64,000 nucleotides of DNA from Litchfieldia stipae (GCF_014837155.1 NZ_JACYHA010000014.1:51761-115760), one strand, 5' to 3'; numbered from the stretch's first letter, positions 40,389 to 49,351 are shown. Program-made: numbers and translations. The notes: generated by a model from the letters alone, not told the origin.

Positions 40389-40778
40389 TTAATTCAATCC
40401 TGTTGTAACCTTTGACAAGACTGCATTAATGAATCGACTTGAGCTCTCATCGCCAAATGTTTTTGCTAATTCAATTGCTTCATCAATACTTACTTTAGGT
40501 GGGATCTCTTCAAGATGATTTAATTCATAGATCGCTAAACGTAAAATCGAACGATCCACATTTGCTAAACGCTCTAAATTCCACTTCTCTAAATTCTTTC
40601 GTAATAAGATATCAATTTCTTCTTTATGTTCAACAACACCAAGTACAAGCTGTGTTAAAAACTCATCTGCTTCTTCATCTTCTAATACACTTTCAATCGC
40701 TTCTCTTGGGTCACTTTCACTCATATCAATTTGAAATAATGCCTGTAATGCTTTTTCTCGTGCTGTTCGTCTTTTCAT
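40389..40778 (-). CDS. nusB: Transcription antitermination factor NusB
   Basis: All-helical protein that joins NusE at boxA of rRNA leader RNA. The 129 residues show the family pattern: [20 protein letters not shown] at the N-terminus, [34 protein letters not shown] in the centre, and FINAVLSKV at the end. A candidate extended -10 promoter (TGCTATGAT, about 40 nt upstream) and AAAGGAG precede it. Confidence 0.95.
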   Translation of the reverse strand: MKRRTAREKALQALFQIDMSESDPREAIESVLEDEEADEFLTQLVLGVVEHKEEIDILLRKNLEKWNLERLANVDRSILRLAIYELNHLEEIPPKVSIDEAIELAKTFGDESSSRFINAVLSKVTTGLN

Positions 40779-40819
40779 TTGTTTGTTCTCCTTTTAACTT
40801 CGACAATTATTTTACCTAC

Positions 40820-40825
40820 ATCATA
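40820..40825 (-). promoter_or_regulatory. Candidate extended -10 promoter for nusB
   Basis: On the minus strand TGCTATGAT gives a TGn-TATGAT extended -10, about 42 nt before the nusB start and after the strong hairpin that ends the yqhY transcript. The -35 is poor (TTTTCT at 18 nt). Confidence 0.45.
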
Positions 40826-40858
40826 GCATATTTTTCACACGCAAGAAAATATTGCTCT

Positions 40859-40950
40859 AAAAAAAGCAAAATGCCAGTCACCACATTTCGGGTAGTGCCA
40901 TTTTCCAATCAACTGAAAAGAAAATGAGACCCGAGTGATGACAGGCATTT
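40859..40950 (-). terminator. Very long nested hairpin with T7 between yqhY and nusB
   Basis: An 82-nt near-perfect inverted repeat (40869-40950). On the minus strand AAATGCC, GTCATCAC, TCGGGT and ATTTTC pair in order with GAAAAT, ACCCGA, GTGGTGAC and GGCATTT, giving about 27 bp, and TTGC then seven T follow. It is much longer than an ordinary terminator. Confidence 0.75.
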
Positions 40951-40980
40951 ACGCTTATATCAACTTTATTGATTTATAAC

Positions 40981-41388
40981 TTAAATTTCTTGATCAACAG
41001 GTGATTCTTGCTTTTGATTTTCAAACACGACACCAACAACATGAATATTCACTTCATCAACCTCTAATGCCGTCATATTGAATAAAGCTTGGCGGATATT
41101 ATCTTGGATTTTTTGCGCAACATTTGGAATCGAAATTCCAAAATTCATCGCACAGAACACATCCACAACTACCCCAGTTTCAGTAAGTTCTACCTTAACA
41201 CCTTTGCCGTGATTTTTCTTCCCCAAACGCTCAACCATACCTGCTGCAAAATTCCCACGCATTTGAGCAACACCTTCAACCTCTGAAGCTGCAATTCCAG
41301 CAATAACCTCGATTACCTCTGGTGCAATTTCCACTTTCCCTAGGCTATTGTTCCCTTGATTCATTTCTAAGATATTATTTTCAGACAT
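40981..41388 (-). CDS. yqhY: Asp23/Gls24 family envelope stress protein (YqhY)
   Basis: A 135-residue member of the Asp23 family. The core reads GKVEIAPEVIEVIAGIAASE-like residues (near 17-37), GVKVELTETGVVVDVFCAMNFG and the C-terminal NIHVVGVVF. In Bacillus yqhY regularly follows accBC and has been linked to control of acetyl-CoA carboxylase; the 23-nt gap to accC here fits co-transcription. The biochemical role is unknown. Confidence 0.9.
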   Translation of the reverse strand: MSENNILEMNQGNNSLGKVEIAPEVIEVIAGIAASEVEGVAQMRGNFAAGMVERLGKKNHGKGVKVELTETGVVVDVFCAMNFGISIPNVAQKIQDNIRQALFNMTALEVDEVNIHVVGVVFENQKQESPVDQEI

Positions 41389-41411
41389 TCAATAGCACCT
41401 CCTTTATTAGT

Positions 41412-42764
41412 TTACGACTTCATTACATCATATAATTCAAGAAACTTTGTATTAAATTCCCCTTTTGCAAATTGTTCATGCTCCATTAATTTCAAATGGA
41501 ATGGGATTGTCGTATGAATTCCTTCAATCACAAATTCGCTTAATGCTCTTTTCATTCTTGAAACGGCCTCTTCACGAGTTGCACCATATGTAATTAATTT
41601 AGCAATCATTGAATCATAATATGGCGGAATGGAATACCCTGGGTATGCTGCAGAATCAACACGAACACCCAGCCCTCCCGGTGGTAAATACATATTGATT
41701 TTACCAGGAGATGGCATGAAATTCTTTTCAGGATTTTCAGCGTTTATTCTACATTCAATCGACCATCCGTTAAACTGAACTTCTTCTTGTGTAAGCGAAA
41801 GCTTCTCACCTGAAGCGACTTTAATCATTTCTTTAATTAAGTCAACACCTGTAACCATTTCTGTGACAGGATGCTCGACCTGAATTCTTGTATTCATTTC
41901 CATGAAATAGAATGAATCCTCATTATGGTCATAAATAAATTCAATCGTCCCTGCACCTGAGTAATTTACTGCTTTAGCTGCCTTAACTGCAGCCTCTCCC
42001 ATTTTACTACGAGTTGCTTCAGAAAGTGCTGGAGAAGGTGTTTCTTCTACTAACTTTTGTAATCGACGTTGAATGGAGCAATCACGCTCTCCTAAATGTA
42101 TAACATTTCCGAAATTATCAGCCATTACTTGAATTTCAACATGGCGGAAATCTTGAATATATTTTTCTATATACACACCAGGGTTACCAAATGCTGTCGC
42201 AGCCTCCTGCTGAGTAATATTAATTCCTTTAATTAGCTCTTGCTCATTTTTAGCTACTCGGATTCCTTTGCCTCCGCCACCTGCAGTCGCTTTGATAATT
42301 ACAGGGTAACCCATTTCATTCGCAAGTTCAACAGCTGCTGCTGCATTTTCAACAATTCCTTGAGATCCAGGAACAATCGGAACACCAGCTTCTCGCATTG
42401 TTTCTCTAGCAACATCCTTAGTACCCATTTTTGTGATGGCTTCTGGGCTTGGTCCAACAAATATGATATTACATTCACGACAAAGCTCCGCGAAATCTGC
42501 ATTTTCAGCTAAAAAACCATAGCCCGGGTGAATTGCCTGACTCTCTGTTAGCTTAGCAACACTTATGATATTTGTGAAATTTAAATAACTGTCCTTTGAT
42601 GCTGTTGGCCCTATACAATAAGCCTCATCTGCTAATTGAACATGCAGAGATTCGCGATCAGCCTCAGAAAAGACTGCAACTGTTTCAATACCTAACTCTT
42701 TACATGCTCTGATAATCCGAACCGCTATCTCACCGCGGTTCGCGATCAGTAATTTCTTAATCAT
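41412..42764 (-). CDS. accC: Biotin carboxylase subunit of acetyl-CoA carboxylase
   Basis: ATP-grasp enzyme that carboxylates the biotin on AccB, the first half-reaction of fatty acid synthesis. The 450 residues include [19 protein letters not shown] at the N-terminus, the ATP loop [14 protein letters not shown] near residue 160, the [12 protein letters not shown] segment, [16 protein letters not shown] near 236 and [16 protein letters not shown] near 286. It starts 15 nt after accB. Confidence 0.97.
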   Translation of the reverse strand: MIKKLLIANRGEIAVRIIRACKELGIETVAVFSEADRESLHVQLADEAYCIGPTASKDSYLNFTNIISVAKLTESQAIHPGYGFLAENADFAELCRECNIIFVGPSPEAITKMGTKDVARETMREAGVPIVPGSQGIVENAAAAVELANEMGYPVIIKATAGGGGKGIRVAKNEQELIKGINITQQEAATAFGNPGVYIEKYIQDFRHVEIQVMADNFGNVIHLGERDCSIQRRLQKLVEETPSPALSEATRSKMGEAAVKAAKAVNYSGAGTIEFIYDHNEDSFYFMEMNTRIQVEHPVTEMVTGVDLIKEMIKVASGEKLSLTQEEVQFNGWSIECRINAENPEKNFMPSPGKINMYLPPGGLGVRVDSAAYPGYSIPPYYDSMIAKLITYGATREEAVSRMKRALSEFVIEGIHTTIPFHLKLMEHEQFAKGEFNTKFLELYDVMKS

Positions 42765-42779
42765 ATTTTTCGCTCCTTA

Positions 42780-43283
42780 CTATGCCTTTACAAGAAATAG
42801 TGGTTGTCCGTATTCAACAAGCTGTCCATTTTCAACCAATACTTCAACAATTTCACCTGTAACCTCTGCTTCAATTTCATTGAATAATTTCATCGCTTCA
42901 ACTATGCAAACAACTGTATCTGGATTTACCTTATCGCCAGCCTTTGCATAAACTGGTGAATCTGGTGATGGGGATGAATAGAATGTCCCTACCATAGGAG
43001 AAGTGATTTTATGTAAATTTTCTTTCCCCGTTTCTTCAGATGCAACAACTGCTGTAGCTTCTTGCTTCGCCTCTACCTGTGGTGCTGGCACTGCTTGTGC
43101 TACAGGTTGTGGAACTAACGTAGCAGGCTGTTCAACAATTGTTTGAGCTTGAGGTGCTGCAGGAATAACCTCTTTGTGTTTCTTCATTTTAACTTTTGAA
43201 CCCTCATGTTCAAACGTAAACTCATCAATAGAAGATTGATCAATTAATTTAATTAACTCTCTGATTTCTTGTATTTTTAACAT
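42780..43283 (-). CDS. accB: Biotin carboxyl carrier protein of acetyl-CoA carboxylase
   Basis: Carries the biotin that shuttles carboxyl groups between AccC and AccDA. The 167 residues have an N-terminal dimerisation region ([20 protein letters not shown]) and an Ala/Pro/Gln/Val-rich flexible linker (about 45-80). The biotinyl domain has the modified lysine in [13 protein letters not shown]. It is the first gene of accB-accC-yqhY. The promoter upstream is overlapped by a FapR-type operator. Confidence 0.96.
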   Translation of the reverse strand: MLKIQEIRELIKLIDQSSIDEFTFEHEGSKVKMKKHKEVIPAAPQAQTIVEQPATLVPQPVAQAVPAPQVEAKQEATAVVASEETGKENLHKITSPMVGTFYSSPSPDSPVYAKAGDKVNPDTVVCIVEAMKLFNEIEAEVTGEIVEVLVENGQLVEYGQPLFLVKA

Positions 43284-43406
43284 GATCTTACACTCCTTAC
43301 TTTAATTAAAGAGACCCCTCATACACTGAATGCATTTAGGTGGTCATACCACTCCATCATACTTCATCTTTCATTAAAATACTATCATAAAATATTACTG
43401 TTAGTA

Positions 43407-43423
43407 TTAGTACCTCATACTAA
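43407..43423. promoter_or_regulatory. FapR-type operator at the accBC promoter
   Basis: TTAGTACCTCATACTAA is a 17-bp palindrome with 6-bp arms that matches the FapR operator form TTAGTACCTGNTACTAA. It begins 1 bp downstream of the -10, so bound FapR would block initiation, and malonyl-CoA would relieve it. Confidence 0.78.
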
Positions 43424-43424
43424 C

Positions 43425-43453
43425 ATGATACGATAGAGCGTAATCTCATTCAA
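43425..43453 (-). promoter_or_regulatory. SigA promoter of accB-accC-yqhY
   Basis: On the minus strand TTGAAT (43448-43453), a 17-nt spacer and TATCAT (43425-43430), about 140 nt before the accB start. Confidence 0.7.
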
Positions 43454-43545
43454 GTAATAGCAGAATGTTTCATAAATCCATGTAAATTATACCATATGAA
43501 GAAAATGGTATTATAGTACAGTTCACCTATTTTTTCTTGATAAGA

Positions 43546-43577
43546 AGGGCGCATCCATGATGGTGGATACGCCCTGA
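43546..43577 (-). terminator. Terminator of the spoIIIA operon
   Basis: On the minus strand GGGCGTATCCACC...GGATGCGCCC forms a strong GC stem, followed by TTCTT, about 15 nt after the spoIIIAH stop. Confidence 0.75.
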
Positions 43578-43591
43578 TTTATTCTTTATGG

Positions 43592-44221
43592 TTATTTTGA
43601 GTCAAAAGTAACAACGACATTTTGTAAATCTGCCATTTCACTTCTAACAAGTCTGATAATTTCGTTAGCAGCCGTTTTTGAATTTTCTTCAGCTTTTACA
43701 GTGATTTTCACTTCAGGGCCATCTGCACGAACAAGTGCATCTTCATATCCTTTTCCTTTGATTAGCATTTCTAAGAATGTTTCTTTTGCACTCACATCCT
43801 GCAACTCACGCATTTCTTGATATGCTTTACTCTTTTCTTCAGCTGATACATCTTTTGAAGCAACTCGAGCTTGTAAATCACTTCTTACTTGGCTTCTGTA
43901 ATCCTCAATTTGCATACGAAGCTCTGTGAATAATTCATCACTTGCAACCGATGATACTAGTGAACCGTCATCAGCTTCTTCAATTTGAACATCAATACCT
44001 TCTTCTCCTTCGCCTTCACCTTCAGCTGGCTCTTCTTTTTCAGCAACTTCTTGTTCAGATCCTTCTTCTGTTGCTGTTTCATTATTTGCTTCCTCACCAG
44101 TCTCTTGTTCGAATGCAAGATTGTCATTTGTAACATCTGGTGAAGTAATATAATAGACTGATAGAACCACAACTAAACTTAACATCGTCAATAACCAAAC
44201 TGTTTGCTTTTTCAATAACAT
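43592..44221 (-). CDS. spoIIIAH: Stage III sporulation protein AH
   Basis: Mother-cell protein whose extracellular domain binds forespore SpoIIQ across the intermembrane space, forming the feeding-tube channel. The 209 residues have one N-terminal membrane helix (TVWLLTMLSLVVVLSVYYI). A long Glu-rich low-complexity linker (about 38-80) follows, then a C-terminal ring-forming YscJ/FliF-like domain (ETFLEMLIKGKGYEDALVRADG). It is the last gene of the operon and abuts spoIIIAG. Confidence 0.94.
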   Translation of the reverse strand: MLLKKQTVWLLTMLSLVVVLSVYYITSPDVTNDNLAFEQETGEEANNETATEEGSEQEVAEKEEPAEGEGEGEEGIDVQIEEADDGSLVSSVASDELFTELRMQIEDYRSQVRSDLQARVASKDVSAEEKSKAYQEMRELQDVSAKETFLEMLIKGKGYEDALVRADGPEVKITVKAEENSKTAANEIIRLVRSEMADLQNVVVTFDSK

Positions 44222-44890
44222 TTATGAATCCCCCTTAGTTTTTTTAGGCATTACTGCAACTTTATGTGCTGGTACATCCAACCCTTTTGTTACAGCTTCA
44301 AGCACTAATTGTTTTATTTTAATGTTGTCAGCACCAGAAGCAACGACGAGAACACTTCTTATCACAGGTTTTTCAATTTTCACGATAATGGGTTCTTCAT
44401 CATTTTCTGCTCTAACGATGACAACTTGTTCATCAATTGAGGTGTCCTCTACATTTCTTTCACCACCATTTGGATCCTTTTCCTTCGTTGTCTGGCTTTG
44501 AGTGATGATGTTTTTTTCGAGAACCTTTGTTTCTGTTGCATCCACATTCACAACGACGGTTACATCGTCAACACCCATAATACTTTCTAATGCTTCCTTT
44601 AAGTCGTTTTCATATTTGGTTTCATATTCAGAGATGGCTAATGACTCAACTGAGTCTTTTTGTCCAAATGTCTCGACATCATCTTGTGAACTTGTTGTGT
44701 TCATAACCGGAATTGATGATTGAGTAGTTGTACCATCTGAAAAAAGATTGCCAACTAACATAAAGACAATTCCAGCTGCTAGAATCATGAGAATATAACG
44801 ATTTTTCTTCGTCTTTTTGTCAGGCGGATTATCCTTTGATTGAAAAAATAATTTTTTCATAGAATCTATAAATCCTTTATCTTTATCCAT
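44222..44890 (-). CDS. spoIIIAG: Stage III sporulation protein AG
   Basis: Ring-forming channel component of the SpoIIIA-SpoIIQ complex. I start it at the ATG at 44890 (MDKDKGF, 222 residues), just after the spoIIIAF stop. The longer frame to 44926 overlaps spoIIIAF. One membrane helix (YILMILAAGIVFMLVGNLF) is followed by a ring-building domain (YENDLKEALESIMGVDDVTVVVNVDATE) and a C-terminal beta-alpha segment (IRSVLVVASGADNIKIKQLVLEAV). Confidence 0.93.
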   Translation of the reverse strand: MDKDKGFIDSMKKLFFQSKDNPPDKKTKKNRYILMILAAGIVFMLVGNLFSDGTTTQSSIPVMNTTSSQDDVETFGQKDSVESLAISEYETKYENDLKEALESIMGVDDVTVVVNVDATETKVLEKNIITQSQTTKEKDPNGGERNVEDTSIDEQVVIVRAENDEEPIIVKIEKPVIRSVLVVASGADNIKIKQLVLEAVTKGLDVPAHKVAVMPKKTKGDS

Positions 44891-44894
44891 GTTC

Positions 44895-45515
44895 CTACTC
44901 GTTCCCTCCTTCCACAGTAACTTCAATCATTTCTGTGTGAATTTCCCATTCAGTAGATAAATAAGTAATAATAGGTTTGGTGTCCATTTGTTGATCCTCT
45001 TGTTTTGGCTGTTTGGAGGTATCAATCACAATTGGCTTAATGACTGGAATTTCATTTGAACCACTACTTTGACTAGTTAATACCACTTTGATAGAGGCAA
45101 TGTCCTCGTAGCTCGGCTCTTGTGAAATTTCTTCTTTAAAGGTAGGGTCAACCACAGCTACCTCAAGACCATATTTCTCCATCAACTCCTCTTCGACCTG
45201 AGATTTCATTTGGACAGCCATTTGTTCTAAAATATATGCACGATTTGAGGCTTGTATTTCTTTTTTTTTCATTTCTATCAAATTTTCCATATTTTTTTCA
45301 TCTGCGACTGGTGTCACACTCATCGATTGAACTACTTTATCAAAGTCTTCTGATATAAAATTAAATAACGGAGTTAATATAATCACAATCAAAATCAGCC
45401 CAGTTACCATCTTGACGTACTTTTGCATACTAGAATTCGGTAGGAGCATATCAATAATTGTTGCTAGTAAAATAAATAAAATGATATTTGTAATCCAATC
45501 AGTTAAATAACTCAC
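44895..45515 (-). CDS. spoIIIAF: Stage III sporulation protein AF
   Basis: A 206-residue component of the SpoIIIA complex. There are two N-terminal membrane helices (WITNIILFILLATIIDMLL and MVTGLILIVIILTPLFNFI, about residues 7-60). A soluble domain follows, with a K/E-rich helix (ENLIEMKKKEIQASNRAYILEQ) and a beta-rich end. It lies between AE (12-nt gap) and AG in the canonical order. Its exact role in the channel is not settled. Confidence 0.92.
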   Translation of the reverse strand: MSYLTDWITNIILFILLATIIDMLLPNSSMQKYVKMVTGLILIVIILTPLFNFISEDFDKVVQSMSVTPVADEKNMENLIEMKKKEIQASNRAYILEQMAVQMKSQVEEELMEKYGLEVAVVDPTFKEEISQEPSYEDIASIKVVLTSQSSGSNEIPVIKPIVIDTSKQPKQEDQQMDTKPIITYLSTEWEIHTEMIEVTVEGGNE

Positions 45516-45527
45516 TACAATTCACCT

Positions 45528-46700
45528 CTATCGAACCATCATCGTTAGATTTCCAGCTGCAATGATGACAGTAATACTTAAAAAGAACATTAGGGATACG
45601 ATAGCCAGGGCAGCAAAGATATAGATCACACTCTTACTTATGACATCTAGACAGGCAATGACTGGTCCACCTCCACCAATCGGTTGAAGGAGGGCTGCAG
45701 CAACCTTATATATGATTGCTAGTGATAACACCTTCAATGCAGGAAAAGCAGCTAGTAATAATAAGATAACGACTCCCACAATCCCGACTGTATTCTTAAG
45801 CAATACCGAAGCACTAATCACCGTGTCAGTTGCATCTGTAAACATCCTACCTACTACTGGAACAAAATTCCCTGTAATAAACTTAGCTGTCCTTATCGTG
45901 ATTCCATCAGCTACTGCCGCTGAGGCACCTTGCACTGAGATGACTCCAAGAAAGATAGTCAAGAACGCACCAAGTAGGCCAATACTGACATTTCGAATTA
46001 ATTGAGCAAGCTGTGTCACCTTGTAATTCTCACTAATCGTACTAACAATGCTTAATAAAGCTGAAAGAAACAGAAGTGGAAGAACAATATATTGAATCAG
46101 CATTCCGCTTGTATTCATCAAAAATAAGATTAATGGGTGAAAAAAAGCGGCAGAAGCTAGTCCACCTGATGAAGCGATTAATGCCAGTAGTAATGGAACG
46201 AGCGCCAGGATGAAATTAGTCATCGTCGAAATCGCTTCTTCTGTATACATAATCGCAAGCCTAAAACTATTTAATGCGATGATAATTAGCACCATATAAA
46301 CAAGAGCATAGGCCACTTTACTAACCGTACTTTTTTCAAATGAATTCTGTAAGGTTTGTAGAAACGTAGAGAAGATCGTTAACATAATTAGTGTGCTAAG
46401 CAGCTTTCCATTAGCAATTAATTCATAAAAGATATATTTCACAAACCCCAATAACCATTCTTTAAGAGAGAGCTTCTTTTCTCCACTTATAAATTCAACT
46501 AGTGACCCCTTTTGACTTTCAGGCAACACTCCACCATAATCTGATACGACTTTTTCCCAATATACTTTGATTTCATCTAATCCTAGATTTTCAATTTGTT
46601 CCTTAACGAGACTGTCATCTTGGGGAGAAGCTTGTACAATCTGTGGCAAAGTTAATAGAACGAAAAAAATGATTAAGAATGAGAGAGTATATCTATTCAT
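45528..46700 (-). CDS. spoIIIAE: Stage III sporulation protein AE
   Basis: Polytopic membrane protein of the SpoIIIA channel. The 390 residues start with a signal peptide-like segment (YTLSFLIIFFVLLTLPQIVQA) and a short extracytoplasmic domain. About seven hydrophobic helices follow from residue 90 to the end. The conserved loop GAFLTIFLGVISVQGASAAVADGITIRTAKFITGNFVPVVG-like region is present near residue 240. It has the expected length and position after spoIIIAD. Confidence 0.95.
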   Translation of the reverse strand: MNRYTLSFLIIFFVLLTLPQIVQASPQDDSLVKEQIENLGLDEIKVYWEKVVSDYGGVLPESQKGSLVEFISGEKKLSLKEWLLGFVKYIFYELIANGKLLSTLIMLTIFSTFLQTLQNSFEKSTVSKVAYALVYMVLIIIALNSFRLAIMYTEEAISTMTNFILALVPLLLALIASSGGLASAAFFHPLILFLMNTSGMLIQYIVLPLLFLSALLSIVSTISENYKVTQLAQLIRNVSIGLLGAFLTIFLGVISVQGASAAVADGITIRTAKFITGNFVPVVGRMFTDATDTVISASVLLKNTVGIVGVVILLLLAAFPALKVLSLAIIYKVAAALLQPIGGGGPVIACLDVISKSVIYIFAALAIVSLMFFLSITVIIAAGNLTMMVR

Positions 46701-46721
46701 TGTTTCACCCCTTAGGTATCA

Positions 46722-47111
46722 CTACCTTGGTATCAAATTTATGACTGTTTCGATGATGACCGTTAGGATCGGGATGGCCATCGCTAGAATGAGAATCTTT
46801 CCTCCAAGCTCAATTTTCGAGGCAATGGCACCTTGTCCAGCATCCTTCGTTATTTGAGCCCCGAATTCAGCAATATAAGCAATCCCAATAATTTTTAATA
46901 TCGTCTCCACATAAACCATGTTTACATTTGCATTGATCGCTATTTTCTCAAGCATCCGAATAATGTCAGAAATTTGATCAACTAAAAATAGGAAAATCAC
47001 ACACCCAACAAACACAACTAACATAAAAGCAAATGTTGGTTTTTGTTCCTTAATAATAAGGGCTAAAAAAGTCGCGACTAACCCTAAGCCTACAATTTGG
47101 ATGATTTCAAT
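46722..47111 (-). CDS. spoIIIAD: Stage III sporulation protein AD, probable ATT start
   Basis: Small polytopic protein of the SpoIIIA complex, related to AC. Family proteins begin with a first helix like IVQIVGLGLIATFLSLIVKE. Here the matching residues IEIIQIVGLGLVATFLALII are coded upstream of the first in-frame ATG, but no ATG, GTG or TTG is in frame. The best start is an ATT at 47109-47111, placed 7 nt after AAGGGGGG, which gives 129 residues. Starting at the ATG (47024) would remove the first helix. The rest reads ANVNMVYVETILKIIGIAYI and GQGAIASKIELGGK, typical of the family. Confidence 0.85.
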   Translation of the reverse strand: MEIIQIVGLGLVATFLALIIKEQKPTFAFMLVVFVGCVIFLFLVDQISDIIRMLEKIAINANVNMVYVETILKIIGIAYIAEFGAQITKDAGQGAIASKIELGGKILILAMAIPILTVIIETVINLIPR

Positions 47112-47125
47112 GGCTAATCCCCCCT

Positions 47126-47332
47126 TTATCCTTGAAAAAGGAAGACTGACTTAATTTTTGCAAACAATTCTTCAACAATCGTCGCGACCATAAATAAAAT
47201 ATAAATAAAGCCTAGAAGTGTTACCCACTGGGCGTATTCTTTCTTTCCCATCTGATCTAATATAGTGTGGAGAAATGCAACAACGATTCCTACACCTGCA
47301 ATCTGAAAAATGACATTTACATCGACTCCCAC
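47126..47332 (-). CDS. spoIIIAC: Stage III sporulation protein AC
   Basis: A 68-residue protein with two membrane helices (IFQIAGVGIVVAFLHTILDQMG and YAQWVTLLGFIYILFMVATIVEELF). Its length and sequence are typical. The GTG start is preceded by GGGGGAGAAGCTT. It lies 19 nt after spoIIIAB. Confidence 0.93.
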   Translation of the reverse strand: MGVDVNVIFQIAGVGIVVAFLHTILDQMGKKEYAQWVTLLGFIYILFMVATIVEELFAKIKSVFLFQG

Positions 47333-47351
47333 AAGCTTCTCCCCCTATTTA

Positions 47352-47867
47352 CTACATCAACAAGATGATTAACAATAAACCTGATAAAAAACCAAGACTC
47401 TTAATCATTCTTTCATATTTCGTCTGTTTGTCCCTTGCTTCAATCTCTTCCTGTTCGAGCTGCGTTAACGCTAAAAGAATATGCTTTTGCTGTGAAATGC
47501 GATCACTTTGACCAAGTGTTTCACCAAATTGCTTTAAAATCTCATATTCTCCTTGCTTAAAGGCAGTTAATTTCCATACCTCTTTCATGCTATCTTCCCA
47601 CGCCTGCCTCACCAGTGTTTCACCAGTTCTTAGCTTCTTACTAAACGTATCAAAGAATAATGAAAGTGGCTTTGGCATTTGACGAGACAGATTTAACGCA
47701 GCCTCATCAAGAGGAATATGTCCATACATGATTTCTGCTTCTAACGACTTAAGAGCTGTTCGTAAGTATCGTAATTGACGTGGACGTTCAGTTAGATGTC
47801 TGGAGACTTCAAATCCAATCCAAGTAGATGCTGATATAATGAGAATCGCTCCAATGACTTTTATCAT
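47352..47867 (-). CDS. spoIIIAB: Stage III sporulation protein AB
   Basis: A 171-residue protein related to the GspF membrane component of type II secretion. It has an N-terminal helix (VIGAILIISASTWIGFEVS), a helical soluble domain (RPRQLRYLRTALKSLEAEI and EYEILKQFGETLGQSDRISQQ) and a C-terminal helix (LGFLSGLLLIILLM). It overlaps spoIIIAA by 4 nt. Confidence 0.94.
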   Translation of the reverse strand: MIKVIGAILIISASTWIGFEVSRHLTERPRQLRYLRTALKSLEAEIMYGHIPLDEAALNLSRQMPKPLSLFFDTFSKKLRTGETLVRQAWEDSMKEVWKLTAFKQGEYEILKQFGETLGQSDRISQQKHILLALTQLEQEEIEARDKQTKYERMIKSLGFLSGLLLIILLM

Positions 47868-48793
47868 GATGAAACCCTCGCAGGATTTGGATAAATCTTC
47901 TTCCCATACTGGTCTAGAATCGTTTTTATAGTACCTGGCCCTTTGGCTCTTGAAAGCTCTATAAATCGTTCAAATACACCAATCTCTAATAACGGTCGAA
48001 GTGTCGGTCTCTTATATAAGTCTGATAATTGATGACCATGGACAGTGATGATTAATGATACTCCTGCATTAACAGCTTCAAGAATGCTTTCACTGTCTTC
48101 TTGGCGACCAATTTCATCTACGACTAGGACATCTGGGCTTAATGAACGAATCATCATCATCATTCCTTCTGCCTTTGGACAAGCATCAAGCACGTCCACT
48201 CTTGGACCAAGCTCTTGCTGAGGAATTCCTTTTACACAACCAGCAATCTCTGAACGTTCATCCACAATCCCTACCTTGCTTGATGGAATTCCATTCAATT
48301 CATCTCCAGTACTAATGATCCTCGCAAGATCACGCAGTAATGTTGTTTTTCCTGTTTGAGGAGGACCAATAATAACCGTGTTTTTCCAATAATCCTTGTA
48401 CAATAACGGTACATATGGAGCAGCAATTCCAATTTTTTGCTTAGCAATCCTTATATTAAATGACGTGATGTCTCTGATGGCCTTGACCTTACCTTGCTCT
48501 GTGATTACTTTTCCTGCAAGCCCTACTCGATGTCCACCTTGAATGGTGATATAGCCTCTTTTAAGCTCTTCTTCAAGAGCATAAATCGAATAATGACTGA
48601 GCCTATTTAACAATTGAATTCCTTCTTCTGCAGTGACGATATGAGTTTGAAAATGAGGCTTTCCACCTACAACAAATTCTAGAGGTCTAGAAACTCTGAC
48701 TCTAATCTCTTCCATTTTTTCTTTTAAAGTAGGAGGATAGCTTCGGATAATATCTGCAATCGCTGCTGGTAACAACTCGACAATCTCTTGCAT
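47864..48793 (-). CDS. spoIIIAA: Stage III sporulation protein AA (ATPase)
   Basis: AAA+/secretion-type ATPase of the SpoIIIA complex in the mother cell. The 309 residues begin at the ATG at 48793, which follows GGAGG; an in-frame Met at 48880 has no such site. The N-terminal domain is followed by Walker A IIGPPQTGKTTLLRDLARI near residue 140. GIVDERSEIAGC and Walker B DVLVVDEIGRQED come later, with the ITVHGHQ motif. It is the first gene of the eight-gene operon. Confidence 0.95.
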   Translation of the reverse strand: MQEIVELLPAAIADIIRSYPPTLKEKMEEIRVRVSRPLEFVVGGKPHFQTHIVTAEEGIQLLNRLSHYSIYALEEELKRGYITIQGGHRVGLAGKVITEQGKVKAIRDITSFNIRIAKQKIGIAAPYVPLLYKDYWKNTVIIGPPQTGKTTLLRDLARIISTGDELNGIPSSKVGIVDERSEIAGCVKGIPQQELGPRVDVLDACPKAEGMMMMIRSLSPDVLVVDEIGRQEDSESILEAVNAGVSLIITVHGHQLSDLYKRPTLRPLLEIGVFERFIELSRAKGPGTIKTILDQYGKKIYPNPARVSS

Positions 48794-48836
48794 TGTGATT
48801 CCTCCGTTATCATTTATTCCAGTCACTTTATATTTC

Positions 48837-48865
48837 AATGTATGCAGGCTTGACCACTTTATGCC
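48837..48865 (-). promoter_or_regulatory. Candidate SigE promoter of the spoIIIA operon
   Basis: On the minus strand CATACATT (48837-48844) is one base from the SigE -10 CATACAAT. GGCATAA (48859-48865) lies 14 nt upstream in place of the -35. It is about 45 nt before the spoIIIAA start, as expected for a mother-cell operon. Confidence 0.6.
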
Positions 48866-48886
48866 AGTTTGGACTAGCAAAATGAC

Positions 48887-49168
48887 CTATTTATAGATTC
48901 CAAATAGAATTAACCCCACACCTAGTGCAACAAAGAATAGTTTTGAAAATGAAAGATCATCTGCCATACTTAATAATCCAATAGCCATTGTTGTGATCAA
49001 TACAACAGGACCCACCACCGCTAACATTGCATTAATCGCGATTGCCTTTTTTACATCGTTAAATACAAGCATCAAAATGGCCGCAGTTAATTCAATCGAT
49101 GCCGAAAGAAATCGCAATCCTGCCATTGATAGTACACTTGTTTCTATTAAAGATAGCCATTTTCTCAT
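48887..49168 (-). CDS. yqhV: DUF2619 membrane protein YqhV
   Basis: A 93-residue membrane protein of unknown function with three hydrophobic helices (about residues 14-36, 42-64, 75-92) and few charges. Next to spoIIIAA on the same strand, this matches yqhV of B. subtilis in position and length. The 93 bp to spoIIIAA hold the candidate SigE promoter. Confidence 0.85.
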   Translation of the reverse strand: MRKWLSLIETSVLSMAGLRFLSASIELTAAILMLVFNDVKKAIAINAMLAVVGPVVLITTMAIGLLSMADDLSFSKLFFVALGVGLILFGIYK

Positions 49169-49305
49169 ACAAATCCCCCAACATGATTAGAAAGTTATTT
49201 GTACAACCTATGCACTTGTCCTGGTTTTAAGAAGTGAATTTTTGAAAGTAGTGAATATTAATAGTTTCTGGAGAAATGAAGGAGTATGTTTTAAAAAGGA
49301 AATAA

Positions 49306-49342
49306 AAAAATACCTACTCGTTATGTGGAGTAGGTATTTCAT
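49306..49342 (-). terminator. Terminator of efp
   Basis: On the minus strand AATACCTACT pairs with AGTAGGTATT around CCACATAACG and a T-run follows, 10-45 nt after the efp stop. Confidence 0.85.
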
Positions 49343-49351
49343 CGACTAATA

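Larger units (their letters stand above)
43284..43591. other. accB-spoIIIAH intergenic region
   Basis: 308 bases without a gene. They hold the accB promoter (43425-43453), a FapR-type operator (43407-43423), a second AT-rich TATAAT-bearing stretch near 43490, and the spoIIIA operon terminator (43546-43577). No small ORF is seen. Confidence 0.6.
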
